This document shows, in pieces, positions 1 to 7,795 of a stretch of DNA of 19,616 bases. The notes under the pieces are model-generated. The model was not told the DNA's origin, searched no databases, and worked only from the letters and a program-made list of their open reading frames with translations. Origin of the DNA: DSUN01 sp035527715. Lineage in GTDB: Bacteria; Planctomycetota; PUPC01; DSUN01. Location: contig DATKZY010000218.1 of assembly GCA_035527715.1 (NCBI GenBank), positions 1 through 19,616 on the forward strand. The letters run 5' to 3'. Within the stretch, counting starts at the first letter, position 1. Each line of letters starts with the position of its first letter. Both the position numbers and the translations under genes were made by a program.

Positions 1-10
1 CCCGCCCTAC
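1..10 (-). repeat. Edge of a GTAGG-type intergenic repeat
   Basis: Read on the minus strand these ten bases are GTAGGGCGGG. The TAG is the stop codon of the aminotransferase gene, and the window ends inside the GC-rich part. Two other gene ends in the same operon, near 1185 and 3715, also place their TAG stop inside GTAGG followed by a GC-rich palindrome, so this is probably the beginning of a third copy. Only ten bases are visible, so the assignment rests on analogy. Confidence 0.4.
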
Positions 11-1101
11 CCCGTGAACTCGCGGATGGACTCGGCGACGTGGCGGGCCATCTGGTCGGTGAGCTCGGGGTAGACGGGGATGGAGAGCACCTCGCGCGAC
101 GCCCGCTCGGCCTCCGGCAGGCCCCCCTCCTTGTAGCCCAGGCTCGCGTAGCACTTCTGAAGGTGGAGCGGCACGGGGTAGTAGATGGCGTTGCCGATCT
201 CGCGGGCCGCCAGGTGCTTCTGAAGGGCGTCGCGATTCGCCGCGCGAACCGTGTACTGGTTGAACACGTGGCGGCCGTAGGGTCTTGCCACGGGCGTCAC
301 GACCTTGGCCCCGGCAAGCATCTCGTCGTAGCGGCGGGCGTTGGCGGCTCGCCGGTCGCTCCACTGGTCGAGATGGGGCAGCTTCACGCGGAGGACGGCG
401 GCCTGAAGGGCGTCGAGGCGGCTGTTGATGCCCACCTCGTCGTGGTAGTAGCGCTGCCGGCCCCCGTGGACGCGGAGGGTGGTGATCCTCTCGGCGAGGG
501 CCGAATCGTCGGTGGTCACGGCGCCGCCGTCGCCGAAGCCGCCGAGGTTCTTGCTCGGGAAGAAGCTGAAGCAGGCCACGCGGGCCAACACGCCCGATTT
601 CCTGCCCTTGTACTCCGCGCTCAGCGACTGGGCCGCATCCTCGATGACCGGAACATCGCCCGCCGCGGCCAGGATCGAGTCCATGTCCGCGCACTGGCCG
701 AACAGGTGCACGGGCAGGATGGCCCTGGTCTTCGGCGTGATGGCCCTTGCGATCAGCTCGGGGTTGATGTTGAACGTGTCGGGCTCGATGTCCACGAACA
801 CCGGCGTTGCGCCCACGCGCGAGATGCAGCCGGCCGTGGCGAAGAAGGTGAAGGGCGTGGTCACCACCTCGTCGCCCGGCCCCACGCCCAGGGCCATCAG
901 GGCGAGCAGAATCGCGTCGGTGCCCGAGGCGCAGCCGATGGCGTGCTTCGCGCCCACGTAGGCCGCCAGCTCCTTCTCAAACGCCTCGACCTCGGGGCCG
1001 AGGATGAAGTACTGGCTGTCCATCACCGCGTCCACCACGGGGCGCACCTTGTCGCGGATCGTCGCATACTGGACCTTGAGATCAAGCAGTGGAACCTTCA
1101 T
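7..1101 (-). CDS. wbpE: DegT/DnrJ/EryC1/StrS aminotransferase, WbpE-like
   Basis: PLP-dependent sugar aminotransferase of 364 residues, close to the roughly 360 usual for WbpE. The fold-type I DegT signature is clear: ASGTDAILLAL near residue 58, a VIEDAAQSL stretch with the PLP-binding Asp155, and SFFPSKNLGGFGDGG with Schiff-base Lys184. In this family a 3-keto nucleotide sugar receives an amino group from glutamate. The adjacent upstream gene is a WbpD-like acetyltransferase, so the likely substrate is UDP-2-acetamido-2-deoxy-3-oxo-glucuronate; this comes from context, because DegT substrates cannot be read from sequence alone. I start at the ATG at 1101, preceded by a GGAGAGG ribosome site. 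The frame stays open upstream, but that part would encode only the acidic product of a GAC repeat. It is the last visible gene of the operon and its TAG stop lies in a repeat at the window edge. Confidence 0.85.
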   Translation of the reverse strand: MKVPLLDLKVQYATIRDKVRPVVDAVMDSQYFILGPEVEAFEKELAAYVGAKHAIGCASGTDAILLALMALGVGPGDEVVTTPFTFFATAGCISRVGATPVFVDIEPDTFNINPELIARAITPKTRAILPVHLFGQCADMDSILAAAGDVPVIEDAAQSLSAEYKGRKSGVLARVACFSFFPSKNLGGFGDGGAVTTDDSALAERITTLRVHGGRQRYYHDEVGINSRLDALQAAVLRVKLPHLDQWSDRRAANARRYDEMLAGAKVVTPVARPYGRHVFNQYTVRAANRDALQKHLAAREIGNAIYYPVPLHLQKCYASLGYKEGGLPEAERASREVLSIPVYPELTDQMARHVAESIREFTG

Positions 1102-1120
1102 GTCGTTTCCTCTCCTTTTC

Positions 1121-1185
1121 TCGTTCTCGTCGTCGTCCTCGTCGTCGTCGTCGAAACCCACGCGGGGCGGAGACGCCCCGCCTAC
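1121..1185 (-). repeat. Composite repeat: GTAGG hairpin plus (GAC)n tract
   Basis: On the minus strand this begins GTAGGC, whose TAG is the stop codon of the acetyltransferase gene. It continues as a perfect 8-bp hairpin (arms 1162-1169 and 1174-1181, 4-base loop), then a short spacer, then a tract of GAC/GAG triplets (1121-1153). It fills nearly all of the 80-bp gap before the aminotransferase start. A second copy with a different palindrome but 22 identical bases of triplet tract lies at 3666-3715. The shared layout suggests a dispersed element and not chance low complexity. Confidence 0.7.
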
Positions 1186-1763
1186 AGGGGGCGGACTACG
1201 CCATTCTCAAGGACGTATTCCGTCCCCTGCTTCTCGCACCGGGCGCGGCCGTTCACGAACTCCAGCTTCTCGCCGCACTCGCACATCCAGCCGCGCTGGC
1301 GGGCGGGCACGCCGTAGACCATCGCATAGGGCGGCACGTCCTTCGTCACGACCGATCCGGCGCCGATGAAGGCGTGTTCACCGATGGTGCTGCCGCACAC
1401 GATGGTGGCGTTGGCGCCAATCGTGGCGCCCCGCTTCACCAGGGTGGGCAGGAAGCCCGTCTCGCGGTCGCGCGGGAAGGCCGAGCGCGGGTTCATCACG
1501 TTGGTGAACACCATCGAGGGGCCGCAGAAGACGTCGTCCTCGAGCGTCACCTTCTCGTAGACGGCCACGTTGTTCTGGATCTTGCAGTTGTTGCCGATTC
1601 TCACGTGGCTGGCAACGAAGACGTTCTGACCGAGGACGCAGCGCTCGCCGATCTCGGCATTCGCGCACACGTGGGCGAAGTGCCACACCTTGGTGCCTTT
1701 CCCGATCCGGCAGGGCTGGTCAACCACGGCGGTCGGGTGAACGAAAAACTCATCGGCCATCAT
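1182..1763 (-). CDS. wbpD: WbpD/WlbB-like sugar N-acetyltransferase
   Basis: Left-handed beta-helix acyltransferase of 193 residues; WbpD is about 191. Hexapeptide repeats run through most of the chain (HPTAVVD, IGKGTKVWHFAHV, IGERCVLGQNVFV, IGNNCKIQNNVAVY). The diagnostic WbpD block follows: FCGPSMVFTNVMNPRS, TLVKRGATIGANATIVCG, then GVPARQRGW. The family uses acetyl-CoA to acetylate the 3-amino group of UDP-2-acetamido-3-amino-uronic acid, a precursor of diacetamido-uronic acids in surface polysaccharides. The C-terminal tail CECGEKLEFVNGRARC resembles a degenerate zinc ribbon. It sits 9 bases after galE and just before a WbpE-like gene, which supports the pathway. There are tandem ATG codons at 1763 and 1760 after an AGGAG site; the second has the better spacing. 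No WbpA/B dehydrogenase or WbpI epimerase is visible in the window. Confidence 0.88.
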   Translation of the reverse strand: MMADEFFVHPTAVVDQPCRIGKGTKVWHFAHVCANAEIGERCVLGQNVFVASHVRIGNNCKIQNNVAVYEKVTLEDDVFCGPSMVFTNVMNPRSAFPRDRETGFLPTLVKRGATIGANATIVCGSTIGEHAFIGAGSVVTKDVPPYAMVYGVPARQRGWMCECGEKLEFVNGRARCEKQGTEYVLENGVVRPL

Positions 1764-1772
1764 GGGCTCCTG

Positions 1773-2789
1773 TCAGTGCCGCGATTCCCACCGCCACGCG
1801 TCGGCGATGATGGTTTCGAGCGAGGCCCGCTTCGGCGTCCAGCCCAGCACGCTGTTCGCGCGACTGGCGTCGGCCACGAGCACGGGCGGGTCGCCGGCCC
1901 GACGCCCCTCCTCCACCACGTTGGCCTTCAGGCCTGTCACCCTCTCGGCTGTGGCGATGACCTCCCGTACGGAGTAGCCGCGGCCCACGCCGAGGTTCAG
2001 CGCGGTCGTCGGGGCGCCATCGGCCAGCGCCCTCACCGCCAGCACGTGGGCTTCGGCCAGGTCGCTCACGTGGATGTAGTCGCGAATGCAACTGCCGTCG
2101 GGAGTCGGGTAATCGGTGCCGAAGACCTTGATGCGCGGCCTCTTGCCCCTCAGGTGCTGGAGCACGATGGGGGTGAGGTGGGTCTCGGGATCGTGGCGCT
2201 CGCCCGCGCGGCCGGCGGGGTCGGCGCCCGCGGCGTTGAAGTAGCGGAGCGCGATCGAGCGGATGCCGTAGGCGGCATCGAAGTCCCGCAGCACCCGCTC
2301 GAAGGCGGCCTTGGTGAAGCCGTAGGGGCTGATGGGATTCTGCGGGTGGTCCTCGGGGATGGGCGTCCGTTCGGGCGGGCCGTAGACGGCTGCCGACGAG
2401 GAGAAGACGAACGCTTTGACCCCATTGCGGCGTGCGGCGGCGAGCAGGTTCAGGCCGCCCGTGAGGTTCGCGGCATAGCATTTCTCGGGGTCTTCGAACG
2501 ACTGCGGCACGTTGGCCAGGCCGGCGAAGTGGAGGACGGCCCCGAACGGGCCGCGCTCGAAGGCGCGGGCCACGTCGTCGGCGCTGCGAATGTCGCCCTC
2601 CACGACCTCGGCGCCCGGCGCGATGGCGTCGCGGTAGCCGGCCTCGAAGTTGTCGAGCACCACGGGCGCGACGCCCGCGTCGAGCAGGGCCAGGACCACG
2701 TGGCTCCCCACGTAGCCGCCTCCCCCCGTCACAAGCACGCGGGCGTTTTCGATTCCCGATTGCCGATTGCCGATTTCAGATCTCCTCAC
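1773..2789 (-). CDS. galE: UDP-glucose 4-epimerase
   Basis: Extended short-chain dehydrogenase of 338 residues, the normal length for GalE. It has the NAD-binding TGGGGYVGSH motif (residues 21-30), VLDNFEAG, the HFAGLANVPQS segment, SSSAAVYG with the catalytic Ser, and SPYGFTK supplying Tyr156 and Lys160. These are followed by LRYFNAAGAD and GTDYPTPDGSCIRDYIHV, both typical of GalE. It should interconvert UDP-glucose and UDP-galactose, or the GlcNAc/GalNAc pair, giving sugar nucleotides for surface glycans. The GTG start overlaps the TGA of the preceding PHP gene (GTGA), implying translational coupling. Residues 4-14 (SEIGNRQSGIE) are encoded by a tandem heptamer repeat and lie outside the fold. 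An alternative GTG just before LVTGGGG would remove them but has no clear ribosome site. Confidence 0.93.
   Translation of the reverse strand: MRRSEIGNRQSGIENARVLVTGGGGYVGSHVVLALLDAGVAPVVLDNFEAGYRDAIAPGAEVVEGDIRSADDVARAFERGPFGAVLHFAGLANVPQSFEDPEKCYAANLTGGLNLLAAARRNGVKAFVFSSSAAVYGPPERTPIPEDHPQNPISPYGFTKAAFERVLRDFDAAYGIRSIALRYFNAAGADPAGRAGERHDPETHLTPIVLQHLRGKRPRIKVFGTDYPTPDGSCIRDYIHVSDLAEAHVLAVRALADGAPTTALNLGVGRGYSVREVIATAERVTGLKANVVEEGRRAGDPPVLVADASRANSVLGWTPKRASLETIIADAWRWESRH
2751..2777. repeat. Tandem heptamer GATTNCC, four units
   Basis: On the plus strand the units GATTCCC, GATTGCC, GATTGCC and a partial GATTTC follow one another without gaps. The array sits immediately after the galE start codon and is read as the N-terminal extension of GalE. 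It is unlike the surrounding codon pattern. Confidence 0.7.
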
Positions 2790-3661
2790 AGCCTCTCGCG
2801 CTCCGCCTTGAGCAGCGCCAGCAGGCGATAGGGCACGTGCATGCCGCCGGGGCCGCGGCCCATCTGAATCTCGGGCTTCCAGAGGCCGTGGTAGTCGGTG
2901 CCCCCGGTGACCAACAGGTCATAGCGGCGCGCGAGCCCCAGGCACACTGCGATCTGCCCGGGGCCGTAGGTGTGGTAGCACGCCTCGATGCCGCGGAGGC
3001 CCATCTCCTTGAGGGCCGCAACCAGGGCCTCCACCTCGCCGTCGCCCCGCGCGCCCATCGCGGCGGGATGGGCGAGGACGGGCACGGCCCGGGCCGCCAG
3101 GATCGCGCGGATGGCCGCGTCGGCCGTCGGCTTGTCCCGCGCCACGTAGGCGGCCGCCCCCCTCGCGAGGTAGCGGTCGAACGCCTCGTTGAGGCCGCGG
3201 ACATAGCCCTTGCGCACCATCAGGGCGGCGATGTGCGGGCGACCGACCACGTCGCCGCCGGCCTCGGCTGCAAGTTCCTCATGGTCAATGGGGCAACCCA
3301 GCTCGGCCAGGCGCGCCAGGATCCGCGAGTTCCGCTCGTCCCGATGCTCCCGCAGACCCCCCAGGATGTCGTCGAGTGCCGTTGTCCCCGGTTCCGGGTA
3401 GTAGCCGAGCATGTGGACCGCGAGCGCGTCGTGCTGGATGCTGATCTCGACGCCTGGGACGACCTCGATGCCGGTCTCCCTGCCGCGGGCTTCGGCCTCG
3501 GCGTTGCCGGCCAGGGTATCGTGGTCGGTGATGGCAATGGCCGCCAGCCCCAGGCGCTTCGCCTCGTCCACGCAGCCGCTCGGGCTCACGTCGCCGTCGC
3601 TGGCCGTTGTGTGGACGTGCAGGTCCACCGGCCGATTCTCCTCTTCCCAGGTCAGGCTCAC
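2786..3661 (-). CDS. PHP-domain metal-dependent phosphoesterase
   Basis: PHP-family protein of about 291 residues resembling RNase AM/YciV-type 3',5'-nucleoside bisphosphate phosphatases. The metal-binding motifs appear in order: DLHVHTTASDG near the N-terminus, ITDHDTLAG, VVPGVEIS, VGRPHIA, VLAHPA and the C-terminal TGGTDYHG. The family is metal-dependent and cytosolic and removes a phosphate from 3',5'-bisphosphates or short RNA 5' ends; the substrate here is not provable. The start is uncertain. ATG codons at 3709 and 3697 lie inside a palindromic repeat and lack ribosome sites. GTG at 3661 has a GAGG eight bases upstream, supplied by the repeat's triplet tract, and GTG at 3628, right before DLHVH, has AGGAG nine bases upstream. 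I chose 3661. Its TGA overlaps the galE GTG. Confidence 0.85.
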   Translation of the reverse strand: MSLTWEEENRPVDLHVHTTASDGDVSPSGCVDEAKRLGLAAIAITDHDTLAGNAEAEARGRETGIEVVPGVEISIQHDALAVHMLGYYPEPGTTALDDILGGLREHRDERNSRILARLAELGCPIDHEELAAEAGGDVVGRPHIAALMVRKGYVRGLNEAFDRYLARGAAAYVARDKPTADAAIRAILAARAVPVLAHPAAMGARGDGEVEALVAALKEMGLRGIEACYHTYGPGQIAVCLGLARRYDLLVTGGTDYHGLWKPEIQMGRGPGGMHVPYRLLALLKAERERL

Positions 3662-3665
3662 CCAA

Positions 3666-3715
3666 TCGTCCTCGTCGTCGTCGTCGAGATTCGGCATGCA
3701 AGCATGCACGCCCTA
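3666..3715 (-). repeat. Composite repeat: GTAGGGC palindrome plus (GAC)n tract
   Basis: Second copy of the element at 1121-1185. On the minus strand GTAGGGCG supplies the TAG stop of aroA. It is followed by a GCATGC-TT-GCATGC palindrome (3694-3707), then CGAATC, then a GAC/GAG triplet tract (3666-3687) that shares 22 consecutive bases with the first copy. The palindromes of the two copies differ in sequence although the layout is the same. The tract provides GAGG just upstream of a plausible GTG start of the PHP gene. Confidence 0.65.
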
Positions 3716-4978
3716 CCGTTGCTCGATTCGCGCCCCCAGGCCGGTCATCAGGTCAACGAAGTTGGGGAACGTCACGGCAGCCGCCTCGGCGGTGGTGATC
3801 TCGGTGCGGCCTTCGGCGCCCAAGCCGGCCACGGCGAGGGCCATGACCACGCGATGGTCGGCATGGCCGTCCACCACGGCGCCCTGGAGCCCGCCGCCGC
3901 GAATCACCAGGCCGTCGGGCAGCTCCATCACCCGCGCGCCCATCTTCGCCAGCTCCTGGTGCATCACGGCGAGGCGGTCGGTTTCCTTGATGCGCGCCTG
4001 CGGCACATTCACGAGACGTGTCACGCCCGAGGCGAAGCAGGCGGCCACGGCCATCGCGGGCAGGGCATCGGGCGTCGCGTTGAGGTCGAACTCGCCGCCC
4101 TTCAGCTCGCCGCCGCGGATGCGGACGCCGTCGGGCAGCCACTCGACCTGGGCGCCCATCGCGGCCAGGTAGTCGAGCACCGCCTTGTCGCCCTGCGTGT
4201 CCTCGCGGTCGAGGCCGAGAAGCGTCACGTCCGCCCCCGTGATGGCCGCGGCGCACAGGAAGAAGGTGGCCGACGAGAAGTCGGCGGGGATGGCCAGGTC
4301 GAAAGGCTTGTAGGCCTGGCCGCCGGGCACGCGGAAGCGCTTGAGGCCCTCGCGCTCGCAGCGGATGCCCTGGCGGTCGAGCCAGCCCAGCGTCATCTCC
4401 GCGTAGGGCTGCTCGTGGAGCAGCGGCACCTCAATCGTCGTGTCGCCCTCGCCGAGCGGACAGTTGAGGAGCAGGCTCGTGAGGTATTGCGACGTGGGGC
4501 ACTCGATGGCCACGCGCCCGCCCTGGAGCGGCCCGCGAATGACGATGGGCGCGCAGCCGTTCCCCCGCGTCGAAAAGGCGTCGGCCCCCAGCACCAGCAG
4601 CGCGTCGAGCAGCGGCCCGGCGGGGCGGCGGCAGGTCTGCTCGTCGCCCGTGAAGACCGACCAGCCGCGCCCCAGCGCCGCCATGCTCAGGGTCACGTAG
4701 AGCGTCGTCCCCGAGTTTCCCACGTCGAGCACCTGGCTCGGCGTGGCCAGCTTCCCGCCCGTCCCGACCACCTGCCAGGTCTCGCCCAGTTCGATACGGG
4801 CGCCCAGGCCCTGGCACACCCGCACGCAGGCCAGGGTGTCCAAGGAGTCCAGCGGCTGGCGGATGGTGGACACCCCCTCGGCCAGCGAGGCGATGACCAC
4901 GGCGCGAATGGTGTGCGACTTCGACCCCGGGACACGCACGCTGCCGCCCAGGGCCGAGCGCTCGACGACGAGCTTCAC
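3713..4978 (-). CDS. aroA: 3-phosphoshikimate 1-carboxyvinyltransferase (EPSP synthase)
   Basis: Complete enzyme of 421 residues. It catalyses the sixth shikimate-pathway step, transferring the enolpyruvyl group of PEP to shikimate 3-phosphate. Visible motifs are PGSKSHTIR (Lys20, Arg25), VLDVGNSGTTLY, GDEQTCRRP, PTSQYLTSLLL, ADFSSATFFL, NATPDALPAMAV with catalytic Asp304, ARIKETDRL with Glu332 and Arg335, and DHRVVMALAVAGL with Arg376. All key residues are present. The GTG start at 4978 has a GGAG site just upstream. It is the first gene of the operon, behind a promoter at about 5017-5045. The genes behind it concern sugar nucleotides and phosphoester hydrolysis and not aromatic synthesis. 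Its TAG stop is the first codon of a composite repeat. Confidence 0.96.
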   Translation of the reverse strand: MKLVVERSALGGSVRVPGSKSHTIRAVVIASLAEGVSTIRQPLDSLDTLACVRVCQGLGARIELGETWQVVGTGGKLATPSQVLDVGNSGTTLYVTLSMAALGRGWSVFTGDEQTCRRPAGPLLDALLVLGADAFSTRGNGCAPIVIRGPLQGGRVAIECPTSQYLTSLLLNCPLGEGDTTIEVPLLHEQPYAEMTLGWLDRQGIRCEREGLKRFRVPGGQAYKPFDLAIPADFSSATFFLCAAAITGADVTLLGLDREDTQGDKAVLDYLAAMGAQVEWLPDGVRIRGGELKGGEFDLNATPDALPAMAVAACFASGVTRLVNVPQARIKETDRLAVMHQELAKMGARVMELPDGLVIRGGGLQGAVVDGHADHRVVMALAVAGLGAEGRTEITTAEAAAVTFPNFVDLMTGLGARIEQR

Positions 4979-5016
4979 GTCACTCTCCAGGCTGGATAAC
5001 CAGCAAATCTGCGGAG

Positions 5017-5045
5017 ATTCTACCCTTTTTCGCCGCCCGGCGCAA
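5017..5045 (-). promoter_or_regulatory. Predicted sigma70-type promoter of the aroA operon
   Basis: On the minus strand there is TTGCGC (5045-5040), a 17-base spacer and TAGAAT (5022-5017). It lies in the gap between the mutS stop and the aroA start and would give a leader of roughly 30 bases. The -10 is strong and the -35 moderate. Confidence 0.55.
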
Positions 5046-5060
5046 CGCAGGCGAATGACT

Positions 5061-7739
5061 CTACTTCCGACGCTTCGGCGCCCCCTCCCGCTTCAGGACA
5101 CCTCGCTGGAGGCGCTGAAGTGTCGCCAAGGCATCCAGGGGGGTGAGGTTGTCGGTTTCCAGGCGCTTTAGCTCCTCGATGGTCTCGGCGTGCAAGGAGC
5201 CGAAGAGGGTGAGCTGGAGTTCCTTGGGGTTGGCGCCCACCTCGTCGAGCGTCGGGGCGAAGCGCGGCTTGTCGTTGGGCGTGAGCGAGGCGGCCTCCAG
5301 ATTCGCCAGGATGACTTTCGCCCGCTCGACGACCTTCCGCGGGATGCCGGCCAGCCGGGCGACGTGGATGCCGTAGCTCTTGTCCGTGCCGCCTTCGACG
5401 ATCTTGTGGAGGAAGATGATCTCGTCCTTCCACTCGCGGACGGCGATGTTGTAGTTCCTCACGCCGCCGAGGAGCAGGGCCAGCTCGGTGAGCTCGTGGT
5501 AGTGGGTGGCGAAGAGGGTGCGGGCGCCGACGTGTTCGTGCAGGAACTCGCTCACGGCCCAGGCAATCGAGACGCCGTCGAAGGTGCTGGTGCCCCGCCC
5601 CACCTCATCGAGGATGAGGAGGCTGCGGGGCGAGGCGTTGTTGAGGATATTGGCCGTCTCGATCATCTCGACCATGAACGTGCTCTGGCCGCGGGCCAGC
5701 TCGTCGCTCGCGCCGACGCGGGTGAAGATGCGGTCGGCCACGCCGATGTGGGCCTTTTTCGCGGGCAGAAAGCTGCCCATCTGGGCCATCAGCACGAGGA
5801 GGGCGACCTGGCGGATGTAGGTGGACTTGCCGGCCATGTTCGGCCCCGTGATGACGGCCAGGCGGTTGGCCTCGCCGTCGAGCAACACGTCGTTGGGGAC
5901 GAAGCGGCCGGCCTCGAGCGTGACCTCGAGCACGGGGTGCCGCCCCTCCTCGATCTGGATCACCAGGTCGTCGGCGACCTCGGGCTGGCAGTAGCCCCGT
6001 TCGGCGGCCACGTGGGCGAGCGAGGTAAAGCAGTCCACCTGCGCCACCAGGTTGCCCACGCGCTGGAGGCGTTCGACCTCGGCGGCCACCTGGTCGCGGA
6101 GGGCGACGAAGAGGTCGTACTCCAGCTCCTTCGCCCGCTCGTCGGCCCCGACGATCTTCTCCTCCCATGTCTTCAGCTCCGGCGTGATGTAGCGTTCGGC
6201 GTTCTTGAGCGTCTGCTTGCGGCTGTAGTCGGCGGGGACCTTCTGGGCGTGGACGTTGGTGATCTCGATGTAGTAGCCGAAGACGCGGTTGTAGCCGACC
6301 TTGAGGGACTCGATGCCTGTGCGGCGGATCTCCTCGGCCTGGAAGCGGGCGAGCCAGCTCTTGCCGTCGCGGGCGATCGAGCGCTCCTCGTCGAGCTTCG
6401 CGTCGTAGCCGGGGCGGATGATGCCGCCGTCGGTCAGCGAGGTTGGCGGGTCGGCCACGATGCTTCGCTCGATCAGCTCGCGGAGGTCGTCCAGCGTGTC
6501 CAGTTGCGCGTGCGTCTCGGCCAGGAGCGGGCAGGCGCAGGCCGCCAGGCGGGCCTTGAGGGCGGGGAGCGCCGTCGCCGATTGCTTCAGGCCCACGAGG
6601 TCGCGCGGGTTCGCCCGGCGATAGGCGACCTTCGCGGCCAGCCGCTCGATGTCCTGCACGCCCCGCAGCGTCGCCCGCAACTCGTCGCGGAGCAGCGGCT
6701 GGCCGACGAGTTCGGCCACTGCCCCCTGGCGTCGCAGGATTCCCGCCACGTCGCGGAGCGGGTAGAGGAGCAATTGGCGGAACAGGCGGCCGCCCATCGG
6801 CGTCACCGTCGCGTCCAGCACGCCCAGCAGCGTGGCGTCCTGCCGCCGCGTCCGCAGGGTCTCGACCAGCTCGAGGCTCGCCTGTGTCGCCTTGTCGAGG
6901 ATGAGGTGGTCGGTGCGGACGAATCGCTCGATCTTCGTGAGGTTGCCGAGGCTGCCGCGCTGGGTCTCCTGAAGGTAGTCGAGCACGGCCCCCGCGGCGC
7001 CGAGACCCGTCTTGAGGCCCTGGCAGCCGAAGCCATCGAGCGACGCCACGCCGAAGTGCTCCAGGAGCGTCTTGCGGCCGCTCGTGGGGTCGAACGCCCA
7101 GTCGGGCCGCGGCGTCCAGTGGGCGTGCAGCACGGGACGGAGCGGCTCGAGCACGCTGTCCTCGGTGCGGTACTGGCCGTCGGGCACGAGGCATTCGGCG
7201 GCGCCGATGCGGCCCAACTCGTCGAGCAGTTGCCCGGGCTCGACCTCCTGGACGAGGAACCGGCCAGTCGAGAGGTCCACCCACGCGATGCCGTAGTGCT
7301 TGCCGAAGGGCGCGATGGCCGCGAGGAAATTGTTCGACTTCGCGTCGAGCAGCGACTCCTCGGTGAGCGTGCCGGGCGTCACCACGCGGGTCACGTCGCG
7401 GTCCACGACCCCCTTCGCCTCGCGGGGGTCCTGCACCTGGTCGCAGACGGCCACCTTGTGGCCCGCGACGATGAGGCGCTTGAGATAGGTGTCAATCGCG
7501 TGGTAGGGGAAGCCCGCCAGCGGCACGGCCCCCGCCCCGTGCTGCCGCGACGTGAGCGTCAGCCCGCACACCCGCGAGACCGTCTTCGCATCGTCGTAGA
7601 AGGTCTCGTAGAAGTCGCCCATCCGGAAGAGCAGGATGGACTCCGGGTGCTGTTTCTTGAAGCGGGCGTACTGCCGCATGGCCGGGGTGGCGGCCTCGGG
7701 CAGGTCGTCGCTGGAGAACAGCTTCTTCGTCTGGGCCAT
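5061..7739 (-). CDS. mutS: DNA mismatch repair protein MutS
   Basis: Full-length MutS, 892 residues, the mismatch-recognition ATPase. The N-terminal mismatch-binding motif is MGDFYETFYDD with Phe43 and Glu45, the Phe-x-Glu that stacks on the mismatch. The connector, lever and clamp regions follow. The ATPase domain has GPNMAGKSTYIRQ (Walker A, near residue 630), LDEVGRGTSTFDG (Walker B and signature, near 710) and FATHYHELTEL. The C-terminus has the expected helical dimerisation tail. I start at the ATG at 7739, which has AAGGGA five bases upstream. An in-frame ATG at 7769 overlaps the -10 element of the promoter and so lies before the likely transcription start. No mutL is in the window. Confidence 0.97.
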   Translation of the reverse strand: MAQTKKLFSSDDLPEAATPAMRQYARFKKQHPESILLFRMGDFYETFYDDAKTVSRVCGLTLTSRQHGAGAVPLAGFPYHAIDTYLKRLIVAGHKVAVCDQVQDPREAKGVVDRDVTRVVTPGTLTEESLLDAKSNNFLAAIAPFGKHYGIAWVDLSTGRFLVQEVEPGQLLDELGRIGAAECLVPDGQYRTEDSVLEPLRPVLHAHWTPRPDWAFDPTSGRKTLLEHFGVASLDGFGCQGLKTGLGAAGAVLDYLQETQRGSLGNLTKIERFVRTDHLILDKATQASLELVETLRTRRQDATLLGVLDATVTPMGGRLFRQLLLYPLRDVAGILRRQGAVAELVGQPLLRDELRATLRGVQDIERLAAKVAYRRANPRDLVGLKQSATALPALKARLAACACPLLAETHAQLDTLDDLRELIERSIVADPPTSLTDGGIIRPGYDAKLDEERSIARDGKSWLARFQAEEIRRTGIESLKVGYNRVFGYYIEITNVHAQKVPADYSRKQTLKNAERYITPELKTWEEKIVGADERAKELEYDLFVALRDQVAAEVERLQRVGNLVAQVDCFTSLAHVAAERGYCQPEVADDLVIQIEEGRHPVLEVTLEAGRFVPNDVLLDGEANRLAVITGPNMAGKSTYIRQVALLVLMAQMGSFLPAKKAHIGVADRIFTRVGASDELARGQSTFMVEMIETANILNNASPRSLLILDEVGRGTSTFDGVSIAWAVSEFLHEHVGARTLFATHYHELTELALLLGGVRNYNIAVREWKDEIIFLHKIVEGGTDKSYGIHVARLAGIPRKVVERAKVILANLEAASLTPNDKPRFAPTLDEVGANPKELQLTLFGSLHAETIEELKRLETDNLTPLDALATLQRLQRGVLKREGAPKRRK

Positions 7740-7767
7740 TGAGTTCCCTTGCTCGCCTCCGCCCACC

Positions 7768-7795
7768 ATTCTAGGGCGGGGACGGGCAGAGTCAA
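7768..7795 (-). promoter_or_regulatory. Predicted sigma70-type promoter of mutS
   Basis: Minus strand TTGACT (7795-7790), 16-base spacer, TAGAAT (7773-7768), both close to consensus. Transcription would start near 7760, about 20 bases before the mutS ATG at 7739. The position rules out the upstream in-frame ATG as the start. Confidence 0.7.

Noticed and set aside
1102..1161. Acidic N-terminal extension (GFDDDDEDDDENE) of the aminotransferase
   Set aside because: It is the translation of a GAC repeat tract. A good ribosome site precedes the ATG at 1101, and the protein then begins at the family's usual position.
5190..7742. Open frame of about 850 codons on the plus strand antisense to mutS, and similar long frames opposite other genes
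   Set aside because: These are byproducts of high-GC third codon positions opposite real genes. Their translations are low in complexity and show no domain, while the minus-strand frames carry clear family motifs.
7740..7769. Upstream ATG at 7769 as the mutS start
   Set aside because: It overlaps the -10 element of a strong predicted promoter and has no ribosome site. The ATG at 7739 has one and gives the usual N-terminus.
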